The position numbers and the translations under genes are program-made. The notes below the pieces were generated by a model. That model saw nothing but the letters and a program-made list of their open reading frames with translations, had not been told where the DNA came from and searched no databases. From contig NZ_BAAAPN010000045.1 in the NCBI RefSeq assembly GCF_039531165.1, forward strand, positions 1-64,000: a stretch of 64,000 bases of DNA. Direction: 5' to 3'. The DNA is from Nostocoides_A vanveenii. Its GTDB lineage: Bacteria > Actinomycetota > Actinomycetes > Actinomycetales > Dermatophilaceae. Below, piece after piece: positions 42,299 to 50,827 of the stretch (position 1 is its first letter; each line of letters opens with the position of its first letter).

Positions 42299-44853
42299 TG
42301 CGTGTCCCCGTCGACTGGCTGCGCGAATATGTCGCTGTCCCAGCGGAATCCACCGGCGTCGAGATCGCTGCTGCTCTGGTCAAGGTCGGCCTGGAGGAGG
42401 AGGGCCTGTATACCAGCGAGGTGCAGGGCCCGGTCGTCGTCGGCCGGGTGCTCACCCGCGAGCCCGAGCCGCAGAAGAATGGCAAGACCATCAACTGGTG
42501 CTCGATCGACGTCGGCGAGGCCAATGGCACGGGCGAGCCCCAGTGGGTCGTCTGCGGGGCCCACAACTTCGAGGTCGGCGACCTGGTCCCGGTGATCCTG
42601 CCCGGTGGCGTGCTGCCTACTGCCCAGGGCCCGCTCACGGTCACCGCGCGCAAGACCTATGGGCACCTCTCGGCCGGCATGATCTGCTCCGAGCGTGAGC
42701 TCGGCCTGGGCGAGGATCACGACGGGATCATCGTGCTGACGCGGCGTTTCGCCGGCGACTCCGAGACCCTGGCCCGGCTGATCCCCGGCGCCGACGTGCT
42801 GCCGATCCTCGGCCTGGACCGCGAGACCGTCGAGGTCAATGTCACGCCGGATCGTGGCTACTGCTTCTCGATTCGCGGCATCGCGCGCGAGTACGGTCAC
42901 GCCACCGGCGCCGCCTATGTCGATCCGGCTTTGGCCCTCGCCGCGGCCGCCCCCGCACCGACCGCCGACGGCTATTGCGTCCGTCTCGTCGAGGACGACC
43001 CGATCCGCGGGCGCGCCGGATGCAGCCGGTATGTCGCGCGGATCGTTCGTGGCCTCGACGTCTCGGCGCCCACGCCGGGCTGGATCAAGACCCGGCTCAC
43101 CGAGGCCGGCATGCGTCCCATCTCGCTGCCCGTGGACGTCACCAATTACGTCATGCTCGGCCTCGGCCAGCCCTTGCACGCCTTCGATCTGCACCGGCTC
43201 GGCGAATCGATCGTCGTGCGCCGCGCGCGTGCGGGGGAGCGGATGACGACCCTCGACGGCGCCGACCGCGCCCTGGACCCGCAGGACCTGGTGATCACCG
43301 ACGGCGGCGAGACCCCCATCGCCATCGCCGGTGTGATGGGTGGGGAGTCCACCGAGATCTCCGCCACCACGACCGATGTCCTGATCGAGGCCGCGCACTT
43401 CGACGCGGTGACGATCGCGCGTTCCGCGCGCCGGCACAAGCTGCCCTCGGAGGCCTCGCGCCGCTTCGAGCGGGGCGTGGACCCGCTCCTCGCGCCCGCG
43501 GCCGCGGAACTCGCGGTGCAACTCCTTGTCCACTACGGCGGTGGCACGGTCGATCCCGCGGTCACCGACACCATCGAGCAGGAGTGGGTCGCTCCCGTCA
43601 TCCCGCTCGATGCCGACTACCCGAGCCGGCTCGTCGGTGCCCCGTATGCCGCATCCGACGTCCGCCGCATCCTTACCGAACTCGGCTGCACCGTCGACGG
43701 CGCGGGCGAGGCGACGCTTCGGGTCAGCCCGCCGTCCTGGCGCCCCGATCTGTTGACCGCTCCCGATCTGGTCGAGGAGGTCGCCCGGATCGACGGCTAC
43801 GACAAGATCCCGTCGGTGCTGCCGACCCCGCCGGGCGGGCGCGGGTTGACCCACGGCCAGCGCACGCGGCGCATCATCGCGGATGTGCTCGCGGCACAAG
43901 GACTCCACGAGATCTGGGGCGCACCCTTCGTCGGTGATGCACGGCATACGGCAATGGGATGGGACGCGACGCAGGCGCGGGCACGAACGGTCGCCATCGC
44001 CAACCCGCTCTCCGACGAGCAGCCGCTCTTCCGGATCAGCGTGCTCTCGACCATGGTCGACGCGGTCCTGCGCAATGTGGCCCGGGGCAGCAAGGATGTC
44101 GGGCTCTTCGAGCTCGGCCTGGTCGCCGCCCTCGACGCGCCACAACAGTCGGCGCCCACCGAGGACGTCGGCGTGCACCCCGACGCCGAGACGCTCGCTG
44201 CGATCCGGGCAGCCGTGCCCGCCCAGCCGCGTCACCTCGGGATCGTCCTGGCCGGGGAGCGGGAGCGCTCGGGCTGGTGGGGCGACGGCCGCCCCGCGGA
44301 CACCGGTGACGTCATCGCCCTGGTGACCAGCGTGCTCGACGCCCTGGGCGTCCGTGCCGAGATCACCGCGGCCGACCCAATGCCCTTCCACCCGGGCCGG
44401 TGTGCCCAGTTCACGCTTGCCGACGGCAGCCTGATCGGGCACGCCGGTGAACTGCATCCCAAGGTGACGGCTGCCCTCGGGCTGCCTGCCCGGACGGTCG
44501 CCGCCGAAGTCGACGTCGATGTGCTCATCGCTGCCAGCAAGAGCCGGGCAACCGCGCGGACGCTCGTCACCTCACCGGTTGCCTACACCGACATCGCGCT
44601 GGTCGTCACCGAGGCCACGCCGGCCGCCGGCGTCGAAGCTGCGGTGCGCGCGGGGGCGGGGGAGCTGCTGGAATCGGTGAGCCTGTTCGACATCTACCGC
44701 GGTGCTCAGGCCGGGGACGGCAAGAAGTCGCTCGCTTACCGCCTGGCCTTCCGCGCACCCGACCGCACCCTGACCACCGATCAGGTCAGCGCCCTCCGCG
44801 ACGCCGCAGTCGCCGCCGCGCGTTCGGCCGTGGGCGCCGAGCAACGCGTCTGA
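42298..44853 (+). CDS. pheT: Phenylalanyl-tRNA synthetase, beta chain
   Basis: An 851-residue subunit with the usual order: N-terminal MRVPVDWLREYVAVP, a tRNA-binding OB domain (about 40-170, VVCGAHNFEVGDLVPVILPGGVLP), B3/4 editing domain (PITLPVDVTNYVMLGLGQPLHAFD-like SLPVDVTNYVMLGLGQPLHAFDLHRL), B5, core and the C-terminal anticodon-binding FDX-ACB domain (VTSPVAYTDIALVV...SVSLFDIYRG). It pairs with PheS as an (alpha beta)2 enzyme. Confidence 0.96.
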   Translation: MRVPVDWLREYVAVPAESTGVEIAAALVKVGLEEEGLYTSEVQGPVVVGRVLTREPEPQKNGKTINWCSIDVGEANGTGEPQWVVCGAHNFEVGDLVPVILPGGVLPTAQGPLTVTARKTYGHLSAGMICSERELGLGEDHDGIIVLTRRFAGDSETLARLIPGADVLPILGLDRETVEVNVTPDRGYCFSIRGIAREYGHATGAAYVDPALALAAAAPAPTADGYCVRLVEDDPIRGRAGCSRYVARIVRGLDVSAPTPGWIKTRLTEAGMRPISLPVDVTNYVMLGLGQPLHAFDLHRLGESIVVRRARAGERMTTLDGADRALDPQDLVITDGGETPIAIAGVMGGESTEISATTTDVLIEAAHFDAVTIARSARRHKLPSEASRRFERGVDPLLAPAAAELAVQLLVHYGGGTVDPAVTDTIEQEWVAPVIPLDADYPSRLVGAPYAASDVRRILTELGCTVDGAGEATLRVSPPSWRPDLLTAPDLVEEVARIDGYDKIPSVLPTPPGGRGLTHGQRTRRIIADVLAAQGLHEIWGAPFVGDARHTAMGWDATQARARTVAIANPLSDEQPLFRISVLSTMVDAVLRNVARGSKDVGLFELGLVAALDAPQQSAPTEDVGVHPDAETLAAIRAAVPAQPRHLGIVLAGERERSGWWGDGRPADTGDVIALVTSVLDALGVRAEITAADPMPFHPGRCAQFTLADGSLIGHAGELHPKVTAALGLPARTVAAEVDVDVLIAASKSRATARTLVTSPVAYTDIALVVTEATPAAGVEAAVRAGAGELLESVSLFDIYRGAQAGDGKKSLAYRLAFRAPDRTLTTDQVSALRDAAVAAARSAVGAEQRV

Positions 44854-44871
44854 GGACCGCTGACCCCCCGG

Positions 44872-44899
44872 ACCTAAACTCTGCTAGCAGGGTTTAGGT
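44872..44899. promoter_or_regulatory. 28-bp palindrome with core CTGCTAGCAG (copy 2, before argC)
   Basis: Arms 44872-44885 (ACCTAAACTCTGCT) and 44886-44899 pair at 13 of 14 positions. The centre CTCTGCTAGCAG is identical to copy 1 at 31341-31368, 13.5 kb away. It lies 19 nt after pheT and about 106 nt before argC. Confidence 0.6.
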
Positions 44900-44936
44900 G
44901 ACGTCGGACAGGGTCTACCCTGCTGGAGGTCACCTA
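44895..44936. repeat. Nested inverted repeats between pheT and argC
   Basis: TAGGTGAC (44895-44902) pairs with GTCACCTA (44929-44936). Inside lies CAGGGT (44909-44914) paired with ACCCTG (44917-44922). This could be a stem-loop in RNA or a binding site in DNA. No T-run follows, so it is not a textbook terminator. Confidence 0.55.
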
Positions 44937-44968
44937 GCCTGTGCTGAGTCGCGGGGTCTCAACCAATG

Positions 44969-45004
44969 TGCATGAAGTTGCCGAATCCGGTATAGTCATG
45001 CAAT
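44969..45004 (+). promoter_or_regulatory. argC promoter region with ARG-box-like half sites
   Basis: TATAGT (44991-44996) is a -10 box ending 8 nt before GTG45005. TGCATGA (44969-44975) and TCATGCA (44997-45003) form an inverted pair flanking it, resembling actinobacterial ArgR half-sites (TGCAT core). argR is in the same operon, so feedback control of the arg genes here is plausible but not proven. Confidence 0.5.
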
Positions 45005-46045
45005 GTGATCAGCGTTGCCGTCGCCGGGGCCAGCGGGTATGCCGGTGGCGAACTCATCCGCCTCCTGCTCGGCCACCCCGAGGTCATCCTCGGCGCCCTC
45101 ACGGCAAGCAGCAACGCCGGGCAGCGACTCGGGGCGATCCATCCGCACCTGACGCCCATCGCCGACACCCCCTTGCAGGAGACGACCACCGACGTGCTGG
45201 CCGGGCACGATGTCGTCTTCCTCGCCCTGCCGCACGGGCACAGTGCGGCGTTGGCCGCTCAGCTCCCGGCGGACGTGACCGTCATCGACTGCGGTGCGGA
45301 CTTCCGGCTCGAGCGCGCCGAGGCCTGGACCACCTTCTACGACACCCCGTATGCCGGCTCCTGGCCTTACGGACTGCCGGAACTCCCGCTCGCCGAGGGC
45401 GAGCAACGCGCTGCCCTCGCCGGAGCGCACCGGATCGCGGTGCCGGGGTGTTACCCGACCGCGGTCAGCCTGGCCCTGGCGCCGGGCCTGAAAGCCGGTG
45501 TCCTCCAACGCGATGACATCGTCGTCGTCGCCGCGTCCGGGACATCCGGCGCCGGCAAGTCGCTCAAACCGCAACTCCTGGGGGCGGAGGTGATGGGCGC
45601 GATGTCGCCCTATGGCGTCGGGGGAGGGCATCGGCATACGCCAGAGATGGAGCAAAACCTGTCCTGGGCCGCGGGGGAGCCCGTGAGTCTGTCCTTCACC
45701 CCCACCCTCGCGCCGATGGCGCGCGGCATCCTGGCCACGTGCACGGCGCGGCTGGTCCCGGGGACGGATCCCGACGGCATCCGGGCCCATTGGGAACAGG
45801 CGTATGCCGGCGAACCCTGCGTCACCCTGCTGCCGCCAGGTTCCTGGCCGCGCACCAGCGATGTGTTGGGCGCCAACGCCGTTCACGTCCAGATCGCTGT
45901 CGACAAGCGGATCGGGCGGGCGATCGGCATCGCCGCGGTGGACAATCTGACGAAGGGCACGGCCGGTGCGGCCGTGCAGTGCATGAACCTCGCCCTGGGG
46001 CTGCCGGAGCTGACCGGGCTCTCCCTCGTCGGCGTGGCGCCCTGA
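45005..46045 (+). CDS. argC: N-acetyl-gamma-glutamyl-phosphate reductase
   Basis: A 346-residue NADPH-dependent reductase of the third arginine step. AVAGASGYAGGELIRLLLGHP is the nucleotide loop, DCGADFRL follows, the catalytic cysteine lies in VPGCYPTAVSLAL, and GTSGAGKSLKP, YGVGGGHRHTPEMEQNL and NLTKGTAGAAVQCMNLALGLPE are conserved. It probably starts leaderless at GTG45005 and heads argC-J-B-D-F-R-H. Confidence 0.97.
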   Translation: MISVAVAGASGYAGGELIRLLLGHPEVILGALTASSNAGQRLGAIHPHLTPIADTPLQETTTDVLAGHDVVFLALPHGHSAALAAQLPADVTVIDCGADFRLERAEAWTTFYDTPYAGSWPYGLPELPLAEGEQRAALAGAHRIAVPGCYPTAVSLALAPGLKAGVLQRDDIVVVAASGTSGAGKSLKPQLLGAEVMGAMSPYGVGGGHRHTPEMEQNLSWAAGEPVSLSFTPTLAPMARGILATCTARLVPGTDPDGIRAHWEQAYAGEPCVTLLPPGSWPRTSDVLGANAVHVQIAVDKRIGRAIGIAAVDNLTKGTAGAAVQCMNLALGLPELTGLSLVGVAP

Positions 46046-46064
46046 AAGCCCCGAAGGAGATCCG

Positions 46065-47216
46065 ATGTCCGTCACTCATCCCGCCGGCTTCCGCGCCGCC
46101 GGAGTCACTGCCGGCCTCAAGGCCAGCGGCCGGCCCGACCTGGCGCTGGTCGTCAACGACGGGCCAGATCACGTGGCCGCGGCCGTCTTCACGTCGAACC
46201 GGGTGCAGGCCGCCCCGGTCTTGTGGTCCCGGCAGGTCCTGGCCGACGGCCGGGCCGACGCGGTCGTGCTCAACTCGGGCGGCGCCAATGCCTGCACGGG
46301 TGCCGGTGGCTTCCAAGACACCCACGCGACCGCCGAGCGGGTGGCCGCCGAGCTCGGCATCTCGGCCGGCGATGTGGTCGTCTGCTCCACCGGCCTGATC
46401 GGTGAGCGGCTGCCGATGGACCTGCTGCTCGCCGGCATCGACGCCGCGGCAGCCGAGCTTTCGAACGCGGGCGGCGCGGAAGCCGCGACCGCCATCATGA
46501 CCACCGATACCGTCCCCAAGACCAGTTCCTATGACGCGAGCGGCTGGAGCGTCGGCGGCATGGCCAAGGGGGCCGGCATGCTGGCCCCGGGATTGGCGAC
46601 GATGCTCGTCGTCCTCACGACCGACGCCGTCGTCGACGCCGGCGTCCTGGCGACGGCGCTACGACGGGCAACCTCCCTGACCTTCGACCGCGTGGACTCC
46701 GACGGCTGCATGTCGACCAATGACACCGTGGTCGTCCTAGCCTCTGGTGCCTCCGAGATCCCCGTGCCCGACCACGCGATCGAGCGGGCCCTGACCGAGG
46801 TCTGCGCGGATCTGGCTATGCAATTGGTGCGGGACGCGGAGGGAGCCGCGCACGACATCCGGATCGATGTGCGCTCTGCGGCAACGGAATCCGATGCGCT
46901 TGACGTCGCCCGGGCCATCGCGCGCAACAACCTTTTCAAGTGCGCGATCTTCGGTCGCGATCCCAACTGGGGCCGCATCCTCGCGGCGGTCGGCACCACG
47001 TCGGCGGCCTTCGAACCGGACGCCATCGACGTCGCGATCAATGGCGTGACCGTATGCCGTTCCGGTGGCGTCGGCGACGACCGCGCCCTGGTCGACCTCG
47101 CGCCGCGCGACGTGCAGATCATTCTCGACCTGCACGCGGGGGAGCAGGCGGCCACGGTCTGGACCAACGACCTGACGCACGACTATGTCCATGAGAACTC
47201 CGCCTACAGCACCTGA
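46065..47216 (+). CDS. argJ: Bifunctional ornithine acetyltransferase / N-acetylglutamate synthase
   Basis: A 383-residue enzyme that recycles the acetyl group from N-acetylornithine to glutamate, and may also use acetyl-CoA. It is made as one chain and cleaved itself before Thr179 in GMLAPGLATMLVVLTTD. AVVLNSGGANACTG, VCSTGLIGERLPMD and the FGRDPNWGRILAAVG block are diagnostic. A good GGAG site precedes ATG46065. The presence of argJ implies the cyclic arginine pathway, so argE is not needed. Confidence 0.97.
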   Translation: MSVTHPAGFRAAGVTAGLKASGRPDLALVVNDGPDHVAAAVFTSNRVQAAPVLWSRQVLADGRADAVVLNSGGANACTGAGGFQDTHATAERVAAELGISAGDVVVCSTGLIGERLPMDLLLAGIDAAAAELSNAGGAEAATAIMTTDTVPKTSSYDASGWSVGGMAKGAGMLAPGLATMLVVLTTDAVVDAGVLATALRRATSLTFDRVDSDGCMSTNDTVVVLASGASEIPVPDHAIERALTEVCADLAMQLVRDAEGAAHDIRIDVRSAATESDALDVARAIARNNLFKCAIFGRDPNWGRILAAVGTTSAAFEPDAIDVAINGVTVCRSGGVGDDRALVDLAPRDVQIILDLHAGEQAATVWTNDLTHDYVHENSAYST

Positions 47217-47231
47217 TCGGCGACCCACCCC

Positions 47232-48176
47232 ATGTTTTCGGAATCCGCGGTGCGCCGTCCCGCCGACCCCGCCACTGTGCGTGCCGCCCACGACAAGGCG
47301 GCCACGCTTGTCGAGGCGCTGCCGTGGCTCGAGCGCTTCCGCGACGCGCTCGTCGTCGTCAAGTACGGCGGCAACGCGATGACCGAGCGGGAGTTGCAGG
47401 TGGCCTTCGCCCAGGACATCGCTTTCCTGCGGCTAGCCGGGCTGCGCGTCGTCGTCGTGCACGGGGGTGGGCCGCAGATCAAGGCCATGCTCACCCGCCT
47501 GGGCATGAGGAGTGAGTTCAAGGGTGGCCTGCGCGTTACGACCCCGGAGGTCATGGACGTGGTCCGCATGGTTCTGACTGGTCAGGTCGGTCGTGAGCTC
47601 GTCGCCCTGATCAACCAGCACGGGCCGATGGCGGTTGGGCTGTCCGGCGAGGACGGGGCGCTCTTCGGGGCCCGGCGTCGCGGCGTGGTCATCGACGGGG
47701 TGGAAGAGGACATCGGCCTGGTGGGGGAGGTCATCCAGGTCGACCCGTCGGCCGTCGAGGACTTGCTGGCCGCCGGCCGGGTGCCAGTTGTCTCCACCGT
47801 CGCGCCCGATCTGGACGGCGACGGACAGGTCCTCAATGTCAACGCCGACACGGCCGCAGCTGCGCTGGCTGTCGCACTCGGCGCCCGCAAGCTGGTCATC
47901 CTCACCGACGTCGAGGGGGTCTATGCCGACTGGCCGGATCGCGACAGCCTGCTGTCGCAGATCTCGCTCAGCGGGGCACGCGACCTGCTCACCCGAGTGG
48001 ACGAGGGCATGATCCCCAAGCTCGAGGCCTGCTGCCAGGCCGTCGAGCAGGGCATCCCCCAGGCGCACGTGATCGACGGGCGCCAACCCCACTCGCTGCT
48101 GCTCGAAGTGTTCACCAGCGCGGGGATCGGCACCATGATCGTGCCGGATTCCGTTGCCAGCCAAGGAGTCTCCTGA
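47232..48176 (+). CDS. argB: Acetylglutamate kinase
   Basis: A 314-residue amino acid kinase phosphorylating N-acetylglutamate. VVKYGGNAM is the phosphate loop, VVVHGGGPQIKAML follows, and GQVGRELVALINQHG, NVNADTAAAALAVALGARKLVILTDVEGVYADW and GGMIPKLEAC-like DEGMIPKLEACCQAV are in order. The N-terminal helix (about 25 residues) before the kinase core is of the type seen in arginine-sensitive hexameric forms, so feedback inhibition is possible. Confidence 0.97.
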   Translation: MFSESAVRRPADPATVRAAHDKAATLVEALPWLERFRDALVVVKYGGNAMTERELQVAFAQDIAFLRLAGLRVVVVHGGGPQIKAMLTRLGMRSEFKGGLRVTTPEVMDVVRMVLTGQVGRELVALINQHGPMAVGLSGEDGALFGARRRGVVIDGVEEDIGLVGEVIQVDPSAVEDLLAAGRVPVVSTVAPDLDGDGQVLNVNADTAAAALAVALGARKLVILTDVEGVYADWPDRDSLLSQISLSGARDLLTRVDEGMIPKLEACCQAVEQGIPQAHVIDGRQPHSLLLEVFTSAGIGTMIVPDSVASQGVS

Positions 48177-48177
48177 C

Positions 48178-49374
48178 GTGACCGCGACTAACGACCTGCT
48201 GAACCGGTATGCCGAGGCCCTGCTCGGCGTGTTCGGCCGCCCGGCCCTCGTGCTCGACCGCGGCGAGGGCTGTTACGTCTGGGATGTCGACGGCGTGCGC
48301 TACCTGGACCTGCTCGGGGGGATCGCCGTCAGTGCGCTGGGCCACAACCACCCCGAGTTGGTCGCCGCCGTCTCGAAACAGGTCGCCAGCCAGATCCACA
48401 TCTCCAACTTCTTCACCAGCCGCGCCCAGATCGAGCTCGCCGAGCGACTGCTGAGTCTCGCCGAGGCGCCGGCCGGCTCCCGGGTCTTCCTCACCAACTC
48501 CGGCACCGAATCGCTCGAGGCAGCGATCAAACTCGCACGCCGTACCGGCCGGCGCGGGATCCTCGCCATGGCTGGCGCCTTCCACGGCCGCAGCACCGGC
48601 GCCCTCGCGCTCACCGCGAAAGCCGCGTACCGGGAACCCTTCGAGCCGCTGCTGCCGGGCGTGCGACACATCCCGTATGACGACCTCGACGCTCTGGAGG
48701 CCGCGCTCGGCCCCGACGTGGGAGCCGTTGTCCTGGAACCGATCCAGGGCGAGGCCGGCGTGATCGAGCCACACCCCGGATATCTGGCCGGCGTGCGCGA
48801 ACTCACGCGTCGCCGCGGCGCACTCATGATCGTCGACGAGGTGCAGACGGGGGTCGGGCGCACCGGTGACTGGTTCGCCTTCCAGGCCGCCGGCATCAGG
48901 CCGGACGCGATGACCCTGGCCAAAGGCCTCGGTGGCGGGGTGCCGATCGGCGCTCTGGTGACCTTCGGGCCCGAGGTCTCCGCGATGCTGCAGCCCGGCA
49001 TGCACGGCTCGACCTTCGGCGGCAACCCGCTCGCCGCCGCAGCCGCCCTGGCGGTGCTCGACACCATCGAGCGGGATGGCCTGCTGGCCAATGCCACCGC
49101 CATGGGCCACTACTTTGCCGAAGCCGTTGCCGCATTGCGGCATCCGGCCATCAGCGGCACCCGCGGTCGCGGTCTGCTCCGCGCTGTCACCTTCGAGCGC
49201 CCGATCGCCGCCGTGGTCGCCACCCAGGCGCGCGATGCGGGCTTCATCATCAATCCGGTCGCCCCCGACGCGATCCGGTTGGCGCCACCGCTGATCATCG
49301 GCCGGCCGGAGGTGGACGCCTTCGTCTCGGCCCTGGGGCCGATCGCCGACCGAGCTATCGAGGAGATGTCATGA
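48178..49374 (+). CDS. argD: Acetylornithine aminotransferase
   Basis: A 398-residue class III PLP aminotransferase that makes N-acetylornithine. VWDVDGVRYLDLLGGIAVSALGHNHPELVAAV, FLTNSGTESLEAAIKLAR, the Asp of LMIVDEVQTGVGRTG, and the Schiff-base lysine in MTLAKGLGGGVPIGALV are conserved, as is TFGGNPLAAAAALAVLD. GTG48178 has AAGGAG 9 nt upstream. It begins after the argB TGA and overlaps argF by 4 nt. Confidence 0.96.
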   Translation: MTATNDLLNRYAEALLGVFGRPALVLDRGEGCYVWDVDGVRYLDLLGGIAVSALGHNHPELVAAVSKQVASQIHISNFFTSRAQIELAERLLSLAEAPAGSRVFLTNSGTESLEAAIKLARRTGRRGILAMAGAFHGRSTGALALTAKAAYREPFEPLLPGVRHIPYDDLDALEAALGPDVGAVVLEPIQGEAGVIEPHPGYLAGVRELTRRRGALMIVDEVQTGVGRTGDWFAFQAAGIRPDAMTLAKGLGGGVPIGALVTFGPEVSAMLQPGMHGSTFGGNPLAAAAALAVLDTIERDGLLANATAMGHYFAEAVAALRHPAISGTRGRGLLRAVTFERPIAAVVATQARDAGFIINPVAPDAIRLAPPLIIGRPEVDAFVSALGPIADRAIEEMS

Positions 49375-50327
49375 CCGTCCGCCACTTCCTCAAGGACGAC
49401 GACCTGAGTCCGGCCGAGCAGGCTGAGGTGCTGGCCCGCGCCGCGGCGATGAAGGCCGACCCCTTTGGCGACACGGCCCTCGCCGGACCGCAGGTTGTAG
49501 CCGTGCTTTTCGACAAGCCGACGCTGCGGACCCAGGCCTCGTTCACCGGGGCGATCGCCCATCTGGGTGGTCACCCGATGATCATCGACGGCAACCTCGC
49601 CCAGGTGGGGGTGCGCGAGTCGATCGCCGATGTCGCCAGGGTCCTGGGCCGTCAGTCGGTGGCCGTCGTGTGGCGCACGTTCGGCCAGGAGCGCATCGCG
49701 GAGATGGCGGCGCACGCCGGCGTCCCCGTCGTCAACGCGCTCACCGATGACTACCATCCGTGCCAGATCCTCGCCGATCTGTTGACCATCAGCGAACACA
49801 AGGGCCGGCTCGCCGGTCTGACGATGGCCTATCTCGGCGACGGCGCGAACAATATGGCGCACTCCTATCTCGTCGGCGGGGCGACCGCCGGCCTTCACGT
49901 CCGTGTCGCCACCCCGCCGACCCATCAGCCGAAGGCCGAGATTCTTTCTCGGGCAACGGAAATCGCTGCGTCGACCGGTGGTTCGGTGATGCTGACAAAG
50001 GATCCGTATGCCGCGGCATACGGTGCCGACGTCGTCGTCACGGACACGTGGGTATCGATGGGGATGGAAGCCGAGAAGGGGGAGCGGCAGGGGATCGGCT
50101 CGCCCTTCGAGAAGTTCCGGGTCACCCCCGAGGTGATGGGCGTGGCCGACCCGGCTGCGATCTTCCTGCACTGCCTGCCGGCCTATCGCGGCTTCGAGGT
50201 GAGCGCCGAGGTGATCGACGGGCCGCAGTCGGTCGTCTGGGACGAGGCCGAGAACCGCTTGCACGCGCAGAAGGCCGTGTTGTCCTTCCTCCTGCAGCAC
50301 GCGAGCGCCGACGCGGTGACACCGTGA
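49371..50327 (+). CDS. argF: Ornithine carbamoyltransferase
   Basis: A 318-residue transferase that makes citrulline from ornithine and carbamoyl phosphate. FDKPTLRTQASFTGAI is the carbamoyl phosphate loop (the usual form is STRTR; here the motif reads PTLRT), followed by HPCQILADLLTI, YLGDGANNMAHSYL and the ornithine loop FLHCLPAYRGFEV, where the actinobacterial form of the HCLP motif is intact. A 20-bp palindrome made from two octamers (50004-50023) is embedded in it. Confidence 0.96.
   Translation: MTVRHFLKDDDLSPAEQAEVLARAAAMKADPFGDTALAGPQVVAVLFDKPTLRTQASFTGAIAHLGGHPMIIDGNLAQVGVRESIADVARVLGRQSVAVVWRTFGQERIAEMAAHAGVPVVNALTDDYHPCQILADLLTISEHKGRLAGLTMAYLGDGANNMAHSYLVGGATAGLHVRVATPPTHQPKAEILSRATEIAASTGGSVMLTKDPYAAAYGADVVVTDTWVSMGMEAEKGERQGIGSPFEKFRVTPEVMGVADPAAIFLHCLPAYRGFEVSAEVIDGPQSVVWDEAENRLHAQKAVLSFLLQHASADAVTP
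50004..50023. repeat. 20-bp palindrome of two abutting octamers in argF
   Basis: CCGTATGCCGCGGCATACGG is a perfect palindrome: GTATGCCG (50006-50013) joined head-to-head to CGGCATAC (50014-50021) with one extra matching CC/GG on each side. Confidence 0.65.
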
Positions 50328-50827
50328 CGGTCTCGCCGTCGCGGGCCGGACGACAGCAGCGGATCATCGAACTCGTCGGTGAGCGTCTCATCCGCTCGCA
50401 GTTCGAGCTCGTGGAAATCCTTGCGGCAGAGGGCATCGAGGTCACGCAGGCGACGCTGTCCCGGGACCTCAAGGAGATCGGTGCCGAACGCGTGCGCGTC
50501 GGGACCGACTTGGTGTATGCCGTGCCCGGCGAGGGCGGTGACCGCACCGCCCGACCCGCAGCGGATCCCGCCGAGGTCGAAGGCCGGTTGCGCCAGCGCT
50601 GCCAGGAACTCCTTGTCTCTGCCGCTGTTTCCGCCAACCTGGTCGTCCTGCGCACCCCACCGGGCGCCGCCAGCTTCCTGGCCTCGGCCATCGACCACGG
50701 GCAGTTGCCCGACGTCCTCGGCACCATCGCCGGTGACGACACGATCATGATCATCACCTGCGGCGAGGAGGCCGGCCACGCCCTCGCGCGCCGGTTGCTC
50801 GTCACCTCCCGGAAGGACAATGCGTGA
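50324..50827 (+). CDS. argR: Arginine repressor
   Basis: A 167-residue winged-helix repressor. RQQRIIELVGERLIRSQFELVEILAAEGIEVTQATLSRDLKEIGAERVRV is the DNA-binding domain. The C-terminal hexamer/arginine-binding domain has ANLVVLRTPPGAASFLASAIDH and IAGDDTIMII with the GTIAGDD arginine contact. GTG50324 overlaps the argF stop, and its own stop overlaps argH. It should bind ARG boxes near argC (44969-45004) when arginine is plentiful. Confidence 0.96.
   Translation: MTVSPSRAGRQQRIIELVGERLIRSQFELVEILAAEGIEVTQATLSRDLKEIGAERVRVGTDLVYAVPGEGGDRTARPAADPAEVEGRLRQRCQELLVSAAVSANLVVLRTPPGAASFLASAIDHGQLPDVLGTIAGDDTIMIITCGEEAGHALARRLLVTSRKDNA

Noticed and set aside
42172..44457. Long minus-strand open frame opposite pheT, and similar frames opposite metZ (9931-11667), argH (50995-52437) and the pullulanase (3235-5202, 7840-9111)
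   Set aside because: They mirror well-recognised genes on the other strand, have no family motifs, and are expected in high-GC DNA.
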